Shown: piece after piece, positions 51,625-61,598 of the stretch
Layout of the letters: each line of letters starts with the position of its first letter
Numbering within the stretch: position 1 is the stretch's first letter
Assembly: GCA_964619125.1 (NCBI GenBank)
Contig: CAZUCA010000003.1
Span: forward strand, 1-64,000
Length of the DNA stretch: 64,000 bases
Source: Owenweeksia sp964619125
GTDB lineage: Bacteria; Bacteroidota; Bacteroidia; Flavobacteriales; Schleiferiaceae
Direction: 5' to 3'
The notes under the pieces: generated by a model
Told to the model about the DNA's origin: nothing
The model's database searches: none
Seen by the model: the letters and a program-made list of their open reading frames with translations, nothing else
Program-made: the position numbers and the translations under genes

Positions 51625-54600
51625 ATGAATTACCCAAACCTTTATAATACCGGTGGCAGGTGCACCCGGTTTTTCCTTAGCCTCCTGTTTTTCCCCGCCA
51701 TTTTTTTCTATTCCCAACTTAGCGCACAGTCGGTGTCATTGTCAGACTACCTCATTATTAGTGGTGCGGCCGGTTGCTCCAATCCCGCTGGCTGTGATGT
51801 GAGCATCGGTCCTAACAACAATATTAATGGGGGAAGTATTGGCAGCTACGGTTCCATAAACTCAGGTAGCAACCTCAGTTTCGACGGCAGTCTCTATAGC
51901 CGTCAAAGTATAAACCTTGGTGGGGGAAATATGATTGATGGGCCAATGTGGGCCGCAAACGTGACCGGAAATTCCGGAGTTATTTTCAGCGCCGGCTCCG
52001 GCAGTCAGTTTTTGGGCGATATTAAGGTTAATGGTGATATCAATATTAATGGCGGTACGGTGTCGGGTCAGCTCGTTCACCCTGCCGGCACTCAGTACAA
52101 TGGCCCGGTACCGGGCGGTGGTGAGCTGCTTGCCCCGGTAAGTTTCAATACCCTGCCCGCCTTTCCTCCCATTCTTAATTTTCCGGCTGCCTCAAATATC
52201 CGCATTGCCAATTCGCGCATCATCAGCCCCGGTAGCTACGGAAGTGTTGCCCTCAAGGGTGGTAAAAGCATAACCTTCGATGGTCCCGGTGATTACATCT
52301 TTCAGGACATCAGCAATGGTGGTTCCTATAACACCTTTGTCTTTGACTTTAAAAACCAGGCCAGTGGCAATATCCGCCTGCTGGTACATGGTGATGTGGA
52401 CCTCGGTAAAATAGAAGTAATTATCCCCAATGGTGGTGATGCCAGCCGCATTTACACCGAAGTACATGGCAATGGCAGCAGTTCATCAAGTGGCACATTA
52501 GCCTGGCAAATTTCCCCGGGCTCGGTGGGCGCCGGGGCGAGCTCCGAATGGCGTGGTACCGTGTGGGCTCCCTATGGCTCTATTTCGGTAGGTGGTGGCT
52601 CCGACAAAGCCGCTATTCAGGGTTCCCTCTTTTCCCGCCAGGCGGTGATCCTCAACAATAACCTGAACCTCCAGCATATTCCCTACAATTTTTGCGGCAA
52701 CTCCTTCGGCATTCAATTCAGCACCGCCGATACTCTAGATTGCGACAAGCCTACTACCCAACTTGCGGCCAGTAGCAATGTGGCCGGTGCCACTCCGCAA
52801 TGGACTACCAGCACAGGCAATATTCTTAGTGGCGCCAACAGCTTTAATCCCACGGTTGACCGAGGTGGATATTATGTACTCACCCTTACCGACGCTAATG
52901 GCTGTACTGATTCGGATAGCATTTTTGTGGTCTACGAGCCCTGTATACTACCCTACTACCCCCCTCCAGTAAATGGCAAGACCATAAACATCATCGGCTC
53001 AGAACTTAGCTCCCTGTACAGCAATGGTTACAACGACACCATTGGTCATATTTTCCAGCTTCAGAATGGCAGTGTTTTTATTGAGGTAATTGCCAATGCC
53101 GGTCAATATCAAAACCTGCTCAACCTCTTGCTAAGCCCGCCCTATGGCCTTAGCAATGTAATAGACAATGGCCCGGCATCGCAAATTATTACCGGCCTCT
53201 ATCCCATTCAAAACCTTCCCAAACTCGATAGTCTGCCCCAACTGATTAATTATGCCCGTCCCCTCTTCAACCCTATCCCCAACAGTGGTATCGCACTGAG
53301 TCAGGGCGATGCGGTAATGCATGCCCCTTTTGTGCGGGGAGGCTTTAATGTTAATGGCGACGGCGTTAAGGTGGGAGTCATCTCCAATAGCTACAATACC
53401 CAGCCGGGTAATCCCGCGCAAACCGATGTATTAAACGAGGACCTGCCCGGAACCGGAAATGTCAAAAACTCCAAGCCGGTTTCAGTAATCCAGGATTTCC
53501 CCTTTGGCATCCAATCTGACGAAGGGCGTGCCATGCTCCAAATAGTGCACGACGTGGCCCCCCAGGCAGAACTTGCTTTTACCACCGGCTTCCTCAGTGC
53601 CGGTAATATGGCAAAAGGCATTTATGACCTGCGTGACGACAGCTGTGATGTGATAGTTGATGACGTTACTTACATCACTGAACCCTTTTTGACCGATGGC
53701 GTCATTGCTCAGGCGGTTGACCTGGTGAGTAGTCAGGGGGTGAGTTACTTTTCCTCGGCCGGTAATTTTGGCAATAAGTCTTGTGGCGGAACCTTTAATC
53801 CTACCGCAGCCCCGGCAGGAATTAGTGGGGATGCTCATAATTTTGGCAATGGCGATGTATTTCAGAATGTAAGCCTGGCACCCGGCAATTATACCATTGT
53901 ACTACAATGGCAGGACTCCATTTACAGCATTGGCCAAACTACTACCGGTACCGCAAATGATCTCGATATTTACCTCACCGACGACCAGGGCAACACCCTC
54001 TTTGGTTTTAACCGCAATAACCTGCAGGGAGACCCTATTGAAGTGATGCCTTTTACGGTAACCCAGGCCACACAAACCAATATCCTGATAGTCAGGGCGG
54101 CTGGAAGTGATAATGTCTTGTTCAAATATGTGGTATTCAGGGGAGATATTACCATCAACGAATATCAGAGTGGCAGCAGCACTGTTGTAGGTCAGGCTAA
54201 TGCCGAAGGCGCCACCGCAGTAGGGGCGGTGCTCTATTCCAACACCCCTGATTTCGGGGTAAGCCCACCCACCATTGCTTCCTTTTCATCGCGGGGAGGA
54301 ACGCCTGTAAATGGAGTGGTGCGCAACAAGCCTGAAATCTGCGCCCCCAATGGTGTTAACACCACCGTTTATCTGGGGGGGGTAAATATCGACGGCGACC
54401 TTTTCCCCAATTTCTTCGGAACCTCAGCGGCGGCCCCTCATGCTGCCGGTGTTGCTGCCCTGGTAAAGGAGGCCCAAAGCAAATTTCAGAATCACAACGC
54501 CACCCCGGGTGAAATCAGACAAATATTAAGTAGTACCGCCATTGATATGGATAGCAGCGGTTTTGACTTTGTGAGCGGCAATGGCTTTATTCAGGCCGAC

Positions 54601-57321
54601 CAGGCGTTGTTGTCATTTGCCAGCCCTACTCCTTATCTTCTGCAGATCTCCCAAACAGACACCAGCCTCTCCCCTGGCGTGGATAGCCTGCAGATTCTGG
54701 TTGAAGGCGACTATTTTACCCCAGCCACTAAGTTTTTACTGCGTGACGACACTCTAAGCAGCAGCTACCTGAATTCAAAAGAATTACTGGTAGAGGTACC
54801 CCCTTTCTTTGGTAATCCAGCTTTGAGAACTTACAATGCCCCTATTAGCTCAAGTCTTGCCGATGGTGGTTTTTCGGATACGCTGCTGTTTTTTGCCCCC
54901 ATTAAAAAAGATGTACTGGTAATTGCTGATAATAAGAGTAAGCTCTACAGCGAAGTCATCCCCCCTCTTAGTTTTAGCGTGCTGGTAGACAGTGTGCCAT
55001 ACGATCAGGCCGGTTATAGTCTGACTGATTTGGGTCTCGACAGTATCAGGCTTTTTACCACCGCCACTTCCGGCAGCAATGTGGGCATTTACCTGATCCG
55101 TCCCGAAATGGATGGCCTTGACCTGAATGATCCTTTTGAGGCCGGACTTAGTGAAAGCTTCCGTTATCACCTGATTGATGGTCAGTTAGTAGTATCGCAA
55201 ATGCCGCTACTGATTACTGCCAATGACACTACGGTGGAATATGGGCAGCCACTGGGTGATTTTAGCTTCACTTACACCATAAACGACTCCCTGGTAGATC
55301 CGCTGGAAGCCGCCAACTTTGAAGATTCGATCATAACCAGCCACCAGGCCGGCCTGAGCAATGCCCTGGCCCTGATTAACGCCGCCACTCTTTCCAGCAG
55401 TGGTCGTGCTTTAGTAAACAGCGACCTTGATCAACTGAGCTTTATGGCCAGCGGCCGTGCCCTGGTAAATGCCCGCCCCTTGATCAATGCCCTGCCTCTG
55501 GTAAACGGTACCACTGCCTACGATACCACCTGGGTGGTGGATGTTTCGCCGCAGTCACTGTTCGAATACCAACTAAGCCCCGATAGCGCTTCACTCATCA
55601 ATGCCTACCCCCTGATTAATGCCCGCGCCCTGATTAATGCCCTACCCCTGGTAAATGGTTATGCGCTGGTAAACGGCTATCCCCTGGTTAATGCCTACCC
55701 TTTAATAAATGGTTACCCTCTGGTAAATGCCTACCCTCTTATCAATGGGCAATCGGTAAACAATGACAGCAGCCAGGTGGTGATGATCCTCGATGAGGAA
55801 GACATTGATACAACCAGCACTGACAGTATTATAAGCTTTAAATCCATTAACCTGATCACCGGTGTTGACGTTGGCCAGCATGCCATCGTCCCGGGATCAT
55901 TTGCCAGTTTTAACTACAACGTAAGCTACCAGTTGGGCAGCCTCACCATTACACCTGCCACTCTAGATCTGAGAGCCGATTCTGTAAGCTCTGTGTATGG
56001 TGATAGTGTGCTTTATCACTACACCACCAGCGGCTATCAGTACGATGATTCCGATAGCAATGTGATACTTGAACCTCCCAGCTATAGCCTCCTGGATTCA
56101 AACGGCGCACTGCTAAGTAACCCCAATATTGAAGCAGGTGGATATACTATTGTGCCAGACAGTGTTACTATTGCCCCGCCTCTGAATTATACCGTCAATT
56201 ATATCAATGGCTGGTTAGAGGTTGGCCCGGCCTTGCTGAGCATTACCGCCAATGACACTTCCCGGGCCTATGGGGAGCTGAACCCGGGCTTTACCCTGAG
56301 TTATTCGGGCTTTAAGTACGCCGACGGCCCCGCCGACATCAGCCCTCCCCTTGCCAGTAGTGCGGCCAATAGCAGTAGCCCGGTAGGCACCTACCCTATC
56401 AATTTAAATGGAGGCACGGCCAGAAACTATGGTTTTCAGTTGAATAGCGGTATTCTTACGGTTACCCCCGCCGAATTGCTGGTAACGGCCAAGGACACCT
56501 TTATTTATCGCGGCGATTCCTTGCCCGCTTTCAGCTATAGTTTATCGGGCAATCTCAATCCGCTGGATATAATTATTTCAGGACCTGATTTCAACCTTAG
56601 TCCGGCCTACAACAACACTGCTGGTGAGTACAACATTATACCATCCAACCTGCTTATCAGCAATGCCAGTAACTACCTGATAAGTTACCAGAATGGCACT
56701 TTATACGTAAACCCTGCCGGCCGTGGTGCTAAGAGTGTTAAGCCCAGTCTCCTTTGTGTCGACACCCTGGTGGGTCATCCCTCCGGATTCAACTACGTGG
56801 CATATTTTGAATATGAAAACAAAAATAACACGGCGGTATTTATTCCCATCGGCCCTGATAATCAGCTCATCGCCCAGGGACTTTTCGCCGGGCAACAACC
56901 TGAATATTTCCCGCCCGGTATAGGGAAACTTGACATCTTTTTTGATGGCAACAAGCTTAGCTGGTCAATCACCACCTATCAGGGCAACCAAAAGACCTCT
57001 GCTGCCAGTGATGCCAGCTCCTCCTCCAGCCGATGTGGTACTGGAAGTAGTAATAAAGCGATCTATGAGCTTGCCGGAATACTGGCTGCCTATCCTAACC
57101 CGGTGCAAAAAGAGTTAATGGTTTCTTTCAGCGAACCAGCCGGAGAAAGTATTGAGGTAGAGATTTTTGATCCTGGTCGACGCTTAGTTTACAGCGCCCG
57201 GCTTGATTTACTGGATCCGGAAACCCTTAAGATTGATGTTTCCGGATTGGGTAGCGGTTTATATATCGTCCACCTGATCACAACCGAGAAGCATTATAGT
57301 TTTAAAGTAAGGAAAGAATAG
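51625..57321 (+). CDS. Giant T9SS-secreted paralogue with altered peptidase-like domain and LVN repeats
   Basis: The 1898-residue protein has a signal (hydrophobic about 15-35, cleaved near LSAQS) and the same domain order as the protein at 46021: a beta-roll-like domain (about 45-345), an Ig-like segment, the S8/S53-like domain, MBG domains, LVN repeats (residues 1260-1295 and 1327-1374) and a T9SS sorting domain (LAAYPNPVQKELMVSFSEPA to HYSFKVRKE). Differences matter: the acidic residue is Asn588 in VGVISNSYN, so the Asp of the sister protein is lost, while Glu633 (SDEGRAMLQ) and Ser934 (GTSAAAPHAA) remain. An extra MBG domain makes it 76 residues longer. It may be inactive or use another acid. 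Confidence 0.85.
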   Translation: MNYPNLYNTGGRCTRFFLSLLFFPAIFFYSQLSAQSVSLSDYLIISGAAGCSNPAGCDVSIGPNNNINGGSIGSYGSINSGSNLSFDGSLYSRQSINLGGGNMIDGPMWAANVTGNSGVIFSAGSGSQFLGDIKVNGDININGGTVSGQLVHPAGTQYNGPVPGGGELLAPVSFNTLPAFPPILNFPAASNIRIANSRIISPGSYGSVALKGGKSITFDGPGDYIFQDISNGGSYNTFVFDFKNQASGNIRLLVHGDVDLGKIEVIIPNGGDASRIYTEVHGNGSSSSSGTLAWQISPGSVGAGASSEWRGTVWAPYGSISVGGGSDKAAIQGSLFSRQAVILNNNLNLQHIPYNFCGNSFGIQFSTADTLDCDKPTTQLAASSNVAGATPQWTTSTGNILSGANSFNPTVDRGGYYVLTLTDANGCTDSDSIFVVYEPCILPYYPPPVNGKTINIIGSELSSLYSNGYNDTIGHIFQLQNGSVFIEVIANAGQYQNLLNLLLSPPYGLSNVIDNGPASQIITGLYPIQNLPKLDSLPQLINYARPLFNPIPNSGIALSQGDAVMHAPFVRGGFNVNGDGVKVGVISNSYNTQPGNPAQTDVLNEDLPGTGNVKNSKPVSVIQDFPFGIQSDEGRAMLQIVHDVAPQAELAFTTGFLSAGNMAKGIYDLRDDSCDVIVDDVTYITEPFLTDGVIAQAVDLVSSQGVSYFSSAGNFGNKSCGGTFNPTAAPAGISGDAHNFGNGDVFQNVSLAPGNYTIVLQWQDSIYSIGQTTTGTANDLDIYLTDDQGNTLFGFNRNNLQGDPIEVMPFTVTQATQTNILIVRAAGSDNVLFKYVVFRGDITINEYQSGSSTVVGQANAEGATAVGAVLYSNTPDFGVSPPTIASFSSRGGTPVNGVVRNKPEICAPNGVNTTVYLGGVNIDGDLFPNFFGTSAAAPHAAGVAALVKEAQSKFQNHNATPGEIRQILSSTAIDMDSSGFDFVSGNGFIQADQALLSFASPTPYLLQISQTDTSLSPGVDSLQILVEGDYFTPATKFLLRDDTLSSSYLNSKELLVEVPPFFGNPALRTYNAPISSSLADGGFSDTLLFFAPIKKDVLVIADNKSKLYSEVIPPLSFSVLVDSVPYDQAGYSLTDLGLDSIRLFTTATSGSNVGIYLIRPEMDGLDLNDPFEAGLSESFRYHLIDGQLVVSQMPLLITANDTTVEYGQPLGDFSFTYTINDSLVDPLEAANFEDSIITSHQAGLSNALALINAATLSSSGRALVNSDLDQLSFMASGRALVNARPLINALPLVNGTTAYDTTWVVDVSPQSLFEYQLSPDSASLINAYPLINARALINALPLVNGYALVNGYPLVNAYPLINGYPLVNAYPLINGQSVNNDSSQVVMILDEEDIDTTSTDSIISFKSINLITGVDVGQHAIVPGSFASFNYNVSYQLGSLTITPATLDLRADSVSSVYGDSVLYHYTTSGYQYDDSDSNVILEPPSYSLLDSNGALLSNPNIEAGGYTIVPDSVTIAPPLNYTVNYINGWLEVGPALLSITANDTSRAYGELNPGFTLSYSGFKYADGPADISPPLASSAANSSSPVGTYPINLNGGTARNYGFQLNSGILTVTPAELLVTAKDTFIYRGDSLPAFSYSLSGNLNPLDIIISGPDFNLSPAYNNTAGEYNIIPSNLLISNASNYLISYQNGTLYVNPAGRGAKSVKPSLLCVDTLVGHPSGFNYVAYFEYENKNNTAVFIPIGPDNQLIAQGLFAGQQPEYFPPGIGKLDIFFDGNKLSWSITTYQGNQKTSAASDASSSSSRCGTGSSNKAIYELAGILAAYPNPVQKELMVSFSEPAGESIEVEIFDPGRRLVYSARLDLLDPETLKIDVSGLGSGLYIVHLITTEKHYSFKVRKE
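55402..55509 (+). repeat. First Leu-Val-Asn cluster of the 51625 protein
   Basis: In-frame units GRALVN, SDLDQL, a broken unit, GRALVN, ARPLIN and ALPLVN. This is the same layout as 49810-49917 in the sister gene. Ile replaces Val in some units. Confidence 0.8.
55603..55746 (+). repeat. Second Leu-Val-Asn hexapeptide array of the 51625 protein (8 units)
   Basis: Eight 18-nt units in one phase: AYPLIN, ARALIN, ALPLVN, GYALVN, GYPLVN, AYPLIN, GYPLVN, AYPLIN. The count and position match the array in the sister gene, although the codons and the Val/Ile choice differ. A conserved acidic stretch DEEDIDTTSTDSI follows in both proteins. Confidence 0.85.
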
Positions 57322-57347
57322 TTACCTTTCTGAATATAAAACCTTTA

Positions 57348-59324
57348 GTGATCTCACGCCTTACACCAATCTGTATTTTCAGCCTGCTGCTGTTTTGTTG
57401 CGGCCATGTTATGGCCAGCGGCAACCAATTGGACAGCCTTAATGCGGTTATTGCCAAAGCACCGGACGACAGCAACAAAGTGCAGCATATGCTGAAGCTC
57501 AGTGCTCTTTATTTTGGCACCGCCCCTGAAGAAGCTATTCAGGTAGGTGAAAATGCCATGAAACTGTCCCGCCGTATCGGTTACTCAAAAGGGGTGGCCT
57601 ATGCCCTTAAAAATATTGGCATCGCCTATTATTACCAGGGCGAATACGTAGAATCACTAACCGCCTGGCAAAAGTCACTGGCTGTTTTTGACTCCATTGG
57701 TGACCAGACGGGAGTGGCTAACATTCTGAGCAATATAGGTGCTATATATTACAATGAGGGCGACTATAACAATGCCCTTGATTATTACCTCAAGTCACTT
57801 AAAGTTTCAGAAGAAATTGGCGACACCCTGCGCATTGTTACCGCTCTTACCAATATTGGCGCTGTTTATAACGATAAGCCTGCCACTCACGACAAAGCCC
57901 TTGAATACTCCTTAAGAGCCCTTGAACTCAGTGAAAAAGTAGGAGCTATGGATGCGGTGGCCACTACCTCGGTGAATATTGGTGAAATTTACCTGCATCG
58001 CGGGGATGACAAGAAGGCCCTGCGCTATTTTGATAAGTCGAAAGAAGCCATGAAAGGTACCGATGGCACCGTATATGTTATGGTTAGTATCAGCAAGGTA
58101 TATTCTGCCCGTGGTGAGTTTGAGAAGGCATTGGAGAACCTCAATGAAGCTCTGGAAATTGCAGACCAACTCAATGCCCGTCCTAATAAGGCCCACGCCC
58201 TGGTAGTGAAGGCTGAAATTTACCGCCTGATGGGTCGTGAGACTGATGCATTGCTTACTTTTAAAGAGGCAGCAGCGTTGGCCAGCGCAATTAATAACCT
58301 CAAAGATCTGGAGGACGCTTATGCCGGTCTTAATTCGCTTTATGCGCTCAGGGGGCAGTATGACAGCGCTTACCGCTACCAAACCCAACTGGCGGCCGTC
58401 AAGGATTCGCTGTATGATATTGAAATTGATAAGCTACTATCAAATCAGATTTTCAATTTCCAGATTGAAAAGAAGCAGAACGAGATCAACCTGTTGCGCA
58501 AGGATCAGGAGTTGAAGGATCTTACCATAGAACGGGAGAAACTGGTGCGCAACCTGGTGGGCGTTGGGCTGATATCAGTGGTGGCTTTTTTGCTGGTGGT
58601 AATCCTTCAGAAAAAGAAGATATCACTGGAAAGAGATCGCAGTGAAAGGTTATTGCTAAATATTCTCCCCTACGAGATTGCCGAGGAGCTCAAGGAAACG
58701 GGAAAATCAGAAGCACGTGACTTCAGGGAAGTGACGGTGTTGTTTACCGACTTTGAGGGTTTTACGGGTATTTCAGAGAAGATGACGGCCAAGGACCTGG
58801 TGGAGGCCATTAACCATTATTTCAAGGCTTTCGACGAAATTATCAGCCGCTATGACATAGAGAAGATCAAAACTATCGGTGACTCCTATATGGCGGCCGG
58901 TGGCCTGCCCATACCCGACCCCCAATCGGTGCGCAATGTGGTGCTGGCAGCGCTCGATATGCAGGATGCGGTACTGCAGGATCACCTCACTTCCATGGTT
59001 GATGGCAATAGCTTTAAAATGAGAGTAGGAATTCATACTGGCCCGGTGGTGGCCGGTATTGTGGGCGTCAAAAAGTTTCAGTACGATATTTGGGGAGATA
59101 CCGTGAATACGGCCAGCCGGGTAGAAAGCAATGGAGCGGTTGGAAAGGTAAATATTTCGGCGGCCACCTATGACCGCATTCGTCAATACGATGATTTTGA
59201 ATTTGAATATCGCGGTAAAGTGGAAGCGAAAGGCAAAGGCAAAATTGATATGTACTTTGTGAGCAGGCGCCGAACCGGTCCAACCGAACTGGAACCGCAA
59301 CACAGCGAAAAATCTATGGCCTGA
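57348..59324 (+). CDS. TPR-containing adenylyl cyclase (class III)
   Basis: The 658-residue protein starts with GTG 57348 and has a signal-like hydrophobic N-terminus (1-24). About six TPR repeats (about 60-360) lie outside or in the periplasm. A membrane helix (about 401-420, VGVGLISVVAFLLVVIL), a short coiled coil and a class III cyclase domain follow. Metal-binding Asp468 (VLFTDFEGFTGI) and Asp512 (TIGDSYMAAG) are present, as are the adenine-selecting Lys in EKIKTIGD and Asp in FQYDIWGDTVNTASR. These favour ATP over GTP. Signals sensed by the TPR part would be turned into cAMP in the cytoplasm. The HD-domain gene starts 39 bp downstream. Confidence 0.9.
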   Translation: MISRLTPICIFSLLLFCCGHVMASGNQLDSLNAVIAKAPDDSNKVQHMLKLSALYFGTAPEEAIQVGENAMKLSRRIGYSKGVAYALKNIGIAYYYQGEYVESLTAWQKSLAVFDSIGDQTGVANILSNIGAIYYNEGDYNNALDYYLKSLKVSEEIGDTLRIVTALTNIGAVYNDKPATHDKALEYSLRALELSEKVGAMDAVATTSVNIGEIYLHRGDDKKALRYFDKSKEAMKGTDGTVYVMVSISKVYSARGEFEKALENLNEALEIADQLNARPNKAHALVVKAEIYRLMGRETDALLTFKEAAALASAINNLKDLEDAYAGLNSLYALRGQYDSAYRYQTQLAAVKDSLYDIEIDKLLSNQIFNFQIEKKQNEINLLRKDQELKDLTIEREKLVRNLVGVGLISVVAFLLVVILQKKKISLERDRSERLLLNILPYEIAEELKETGKSEARDFREVTVLFTDFEGFTGISEKMTAKDLVEAINHYFKAFDEIISRYDIEKIKTIGDSYMAAGGLPIPDPQSVRNVVLAALDMQDAVLQDHLTSMVDGNSFKMRVGIHTGPVVAGIVGVKKFQYDIWGDTVNTASRVESNGAVGKVNISAATYDRIRQYDDFEFEYRGKVEAKGKGKIDMYFVSRRRTGPTELEPQHSEKSMA

Positions 59325-59363
59325 CAGATAAAAAAGGACCTACTCAACATATGCCCTACAGCA

Positions 59364-59957
59364 ATGGAACAAGAAAAAGCAATTGACCATATTATCCATA
59401 AGTTGCGCAATGAACTCCCCTCTAAGCTAAAATATCACTCCCTGTACCACACCCTGGAGGTGATGGAATCGGCTAAAAAAATTGGCAAGGCTGAGGGCAT
59501 TAATAAAAGGGAGGAGGAGTTGCTGCTCACTGCCGCCGCTTATCATGATTCCGGTTTTTTACGTACCTATAAGAATCACGAAGAAGCCAGTTGCAGGATT
59601 GCGGCCGAAAACCTCCCGCGCTTTGGCTATAGCCCTGCAGAAATAAGCGATATTCAAAATATGATAATGGCCACCAAGGTTCCTCAAAATCCTAAAGATC
59701 ACCTTTCACGAATACTTTGTGACGCCGATCTCGACTACCTGGGAGGCAGCCAGTATGACGAAATTTCGGTTCACCTCTATAATGAAATGGTCCTGGAAGG
59801 AATTGATATTGACCCGGCCCGATGGCTCGATATCCAGATTAACTTTCTGGAGGTACACCACTACTGGACCGATTATGGTAAGCGTGAGCTGGCACCACAA
59901 AAGGCCAGGGTCTTAAAGCAGCTGAAAATGAAACAACAGGAGGCGCCCAATAGCTAG
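59364..59957 (+). CDS. HD-domain phosphohydrolase-like protein
   Basis: The 197-residue cytoplasmic protein has HD-domain metal motifs: His29 in LYHTLEV, His61-Asp62 in AAAYHDSGFLR, His72 in YKNHEEAS, and Asp in LCDADLDYLGG. Family members hydrolyse nucleotides or cyclic nucleotides. Being next to the adenylyl cyclase suggests cAMP or a related nucleotide as substrate; this is inference. Its last 4 bp overlap the convergent stress-protein gene (CTAG shared by both stops). Confidence 0.85.
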   Translation: MEQEKAIDHIIHKLRNELPSKLKYHSLYHTLEVMESAKKIGKAEGINKREEELLLTAAAYHDSGFLRTYKNHEEASCRIAAENLPRFGYSPAEISDIQNMIMATKVPQNPKDHLSRILCDADLDYLGGSQYDEISVHLYNEMVLEGIDIDPARWLDIQINFLEVHHYWTDYGKRELAPQKARVLKQLKMKQQEAPNS

Positions 59958-60748
59958 TGGTTGGCACAAAGTACCGGTAAGCCCTCCTTATTGAGAAGCA
60001 GGTTTTCCTTATCTAATTTACCAAAGCTGCGGTTCTTTTCTGATACTTTGGCCATAATGGCAATCAGGTCCATTTTGTGTTCATGAGCAAATTCAATGGT
60101 TTCCAGCGAATAGCCAACCGAGAAGTTGCGCGAACCCTTTTCAATGAAATCCCAGGGCAGATTCTGTTCCTCGAGCCATTGCCTTGAGGCCCTGATATTC
60201 TTTTCAATCTCCTCATCGTAACCCGCTCCCGGTTTACGGATCTCAAAAAGGTAAATCCTCCCGCCGGGAGCCAGAAGTACGGCAGCCTGTTCCAGCTTGA
60301 GTAAAAAATCGGGATGGGGGGCCACCGGCAGCAAAATTGCCTTAAAACCTCCTTCCATGGGGGTGGTATTGTCGTTTACCACCAGGGTGGGTACCGGCAG
60401 GGACTTCACCAGTTTATAAATATTTGAGCCAAATAGATTCTGCCGCAGGCCATGTTTGCCATGCGTACCAACTACTACCAGGCCGGGACGCAAACGGTGA
60501 ATTACCTCTTCAACCGCCTGGAAAAAAGGCCCGTTACTGATCTCACTTTTACATTCAATTCCAGCCGTTTCCACTTCGGCCTCAAATGGTCTCAGTTCTT
60601 TGAGCAGATCATGATCAGCCTCATGTCCGGTTGGCAAAATGTGGCAGAGAGTAATAATTGCATTCTTTCCTTTAGCCAGTGCAATAGATTGACGGACGGC
60701 GATCTGGGCAGTGGTAGTAAAATCTACCAGGCAAAGTATATGATTCAT
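59954..60748 (-). CDS. Universal stress protein, two UspA domains
   Basis: From ATG 60748 (MNHILCLVDFTTTAQIA) the protein has 264 residues and two UspA-like halves. The first carries VVVGTHGKHGLRQNLFGS, the ATP-binding G-x2-G-x9-G-S motif, and ends with LPVPTLVVND. The second (about 140-264) is divergent and lacks that motif. A 28-residue upstream extension is Thr/Asn-rich and overlaps the previous gene, so I rejected it. It is 31 bp after the first stress-protein gene and probably in one operon. Confidence 0.85.
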   Translation of the reverse strand: MNHILCLVDFTTTAQIAVRQSIALAKGKNAIITLCHILPTGHEADHDLLKELRPFEAEVETAGIECKSEISNGPFFQAVEEVIHRLRPGLVVVGTHGKHGLRQNLFGSNIYKLVKSLPVPTLVVNDNTTPMEGGFKAILLPVAPHPDFLLKLEQAAVLLAPGGRIYLFEIRKPGAGYDEEIEKNIRASRQWLEEQNLPWDFIEKGSRNFSVGYSLETIEFAHEHKMDLIAIMAKVSEKNRSFGKLDKENLLLNKEGLPVLCANH

Positions 60749-60779
60749 ATTGGTTGTGGTTGCTGTGTTTGTTTTGTTT

Positions 60780-61598
60780 TTAGATGGAGATAAAGGAATA
60801 GTTAGCTTGAACATCCCCGACCTGACTGGCATTGACGATAAGGACCGGAATTTCAGCTTTATTGGTTATTAACTCTTGTGAAAAGCGATCGAATTGGGGT
60901 AGAATGCTTTCGGGAAAATGAGCAATAGCAAAAAGATCGGCTCTCATGGATTCCCCGTATTCCATCACCTCCCGGCTTAAGCTGTGCTTGCCAGGCAGGG
61001 TATGTAGCTCATATGCTATCTCATGCTGGTGAAGGTACCGGCGAGCCTTTAGTATATTGTTGCTCAACTTCTTACTGAGAAACTCATCTTTCTGGGGCTT
61101 GCACACCAAATCCACCTGGGCTTTAAAACTCCTGGCGAGGCTGGCCGCAAAACCCACTACCTGCACACTTTCTTTTGAAAGGTCGACCGGGAGCACAATT
61201 TTTTCAATTGATTTTTCGGGACTTTTACTTTGAGTAACTATAAAAGGTGTTTTAGAGCTGGTAATTACCTTAAGGGCGTGTGAACCCAAAATTTTCTGTA
61301 AACCTTTAGCGCCATGGGTGCCCATAATCAGCAAGCGCGCCCCTCCTTCTTCAGCCTCCTTACTGATATCGTGAAAGATATCACCCAAACGTACCTGACA
61401 CTCCGTGATAGCCTGGTCTGCCTCATTCAGCTCCGCTAAAAGTTTTTTAAAACGATTCTCGGCGTCCTGGCGTTGCTTTTCCTCCGCTATGATATGTAGT
61501 AACTCGATCTGCCCCGGTTGCTGCCGCGAAATGGCGAAGGCATGGTTAAGCGCAGCGCGGGTAATCGGGGTAAAATCATAAGGCACTAAATACTTCAT
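60780..61598 (-). CDS. Universal stress protein, two UspA domains
   Basis: The 272-residue protein has two UspA domains. The first starts MKYLVPYDFTPITRAALNHAF and has LLIMGTHGAKGLQKILGS, a near match to the nucleotide-binding motif. The second starts EKIVLPVDLSKESVQVVGF. Universal stress proteins help survival under growth arrest or oxidative stress in some species. It is the first gene of a two-gene minus-strand operon; a long intergenic region divergent from 61779 holds its promoter. Confidence 0.87.
   Translation of the reverse strand: MKYLVPYDFTPITRAALNHAFAISRQQPGQIELLHIIAEEKQRQDAENRFKKLLAELNEADQAITECQVRLGDIFHDISKEAEEGGARLLIMGTHGAKGLQKILGSHALKVITSSKTPFIVTQSKSPEKSIEKIVLPVDLSKESVQVVGFAASLARSFKAQVDLVCKPQKDEFLSKKLSNNILKARRYLHQHEIAYELHTLPGKHSLSREVMEYGESMRADLFAIAHFPESILPQFDRFSQELITNKAEIPVLIVNASQVGDVQANYSFISI

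Noticed and set aside
58773..59303. A 176-codon minus-strand frame inside the adenylyl cyclase gene
   Set aside because: It mirrors the conserved cyclase domain and has shadow-like composition; the sense frame explains the conservation.
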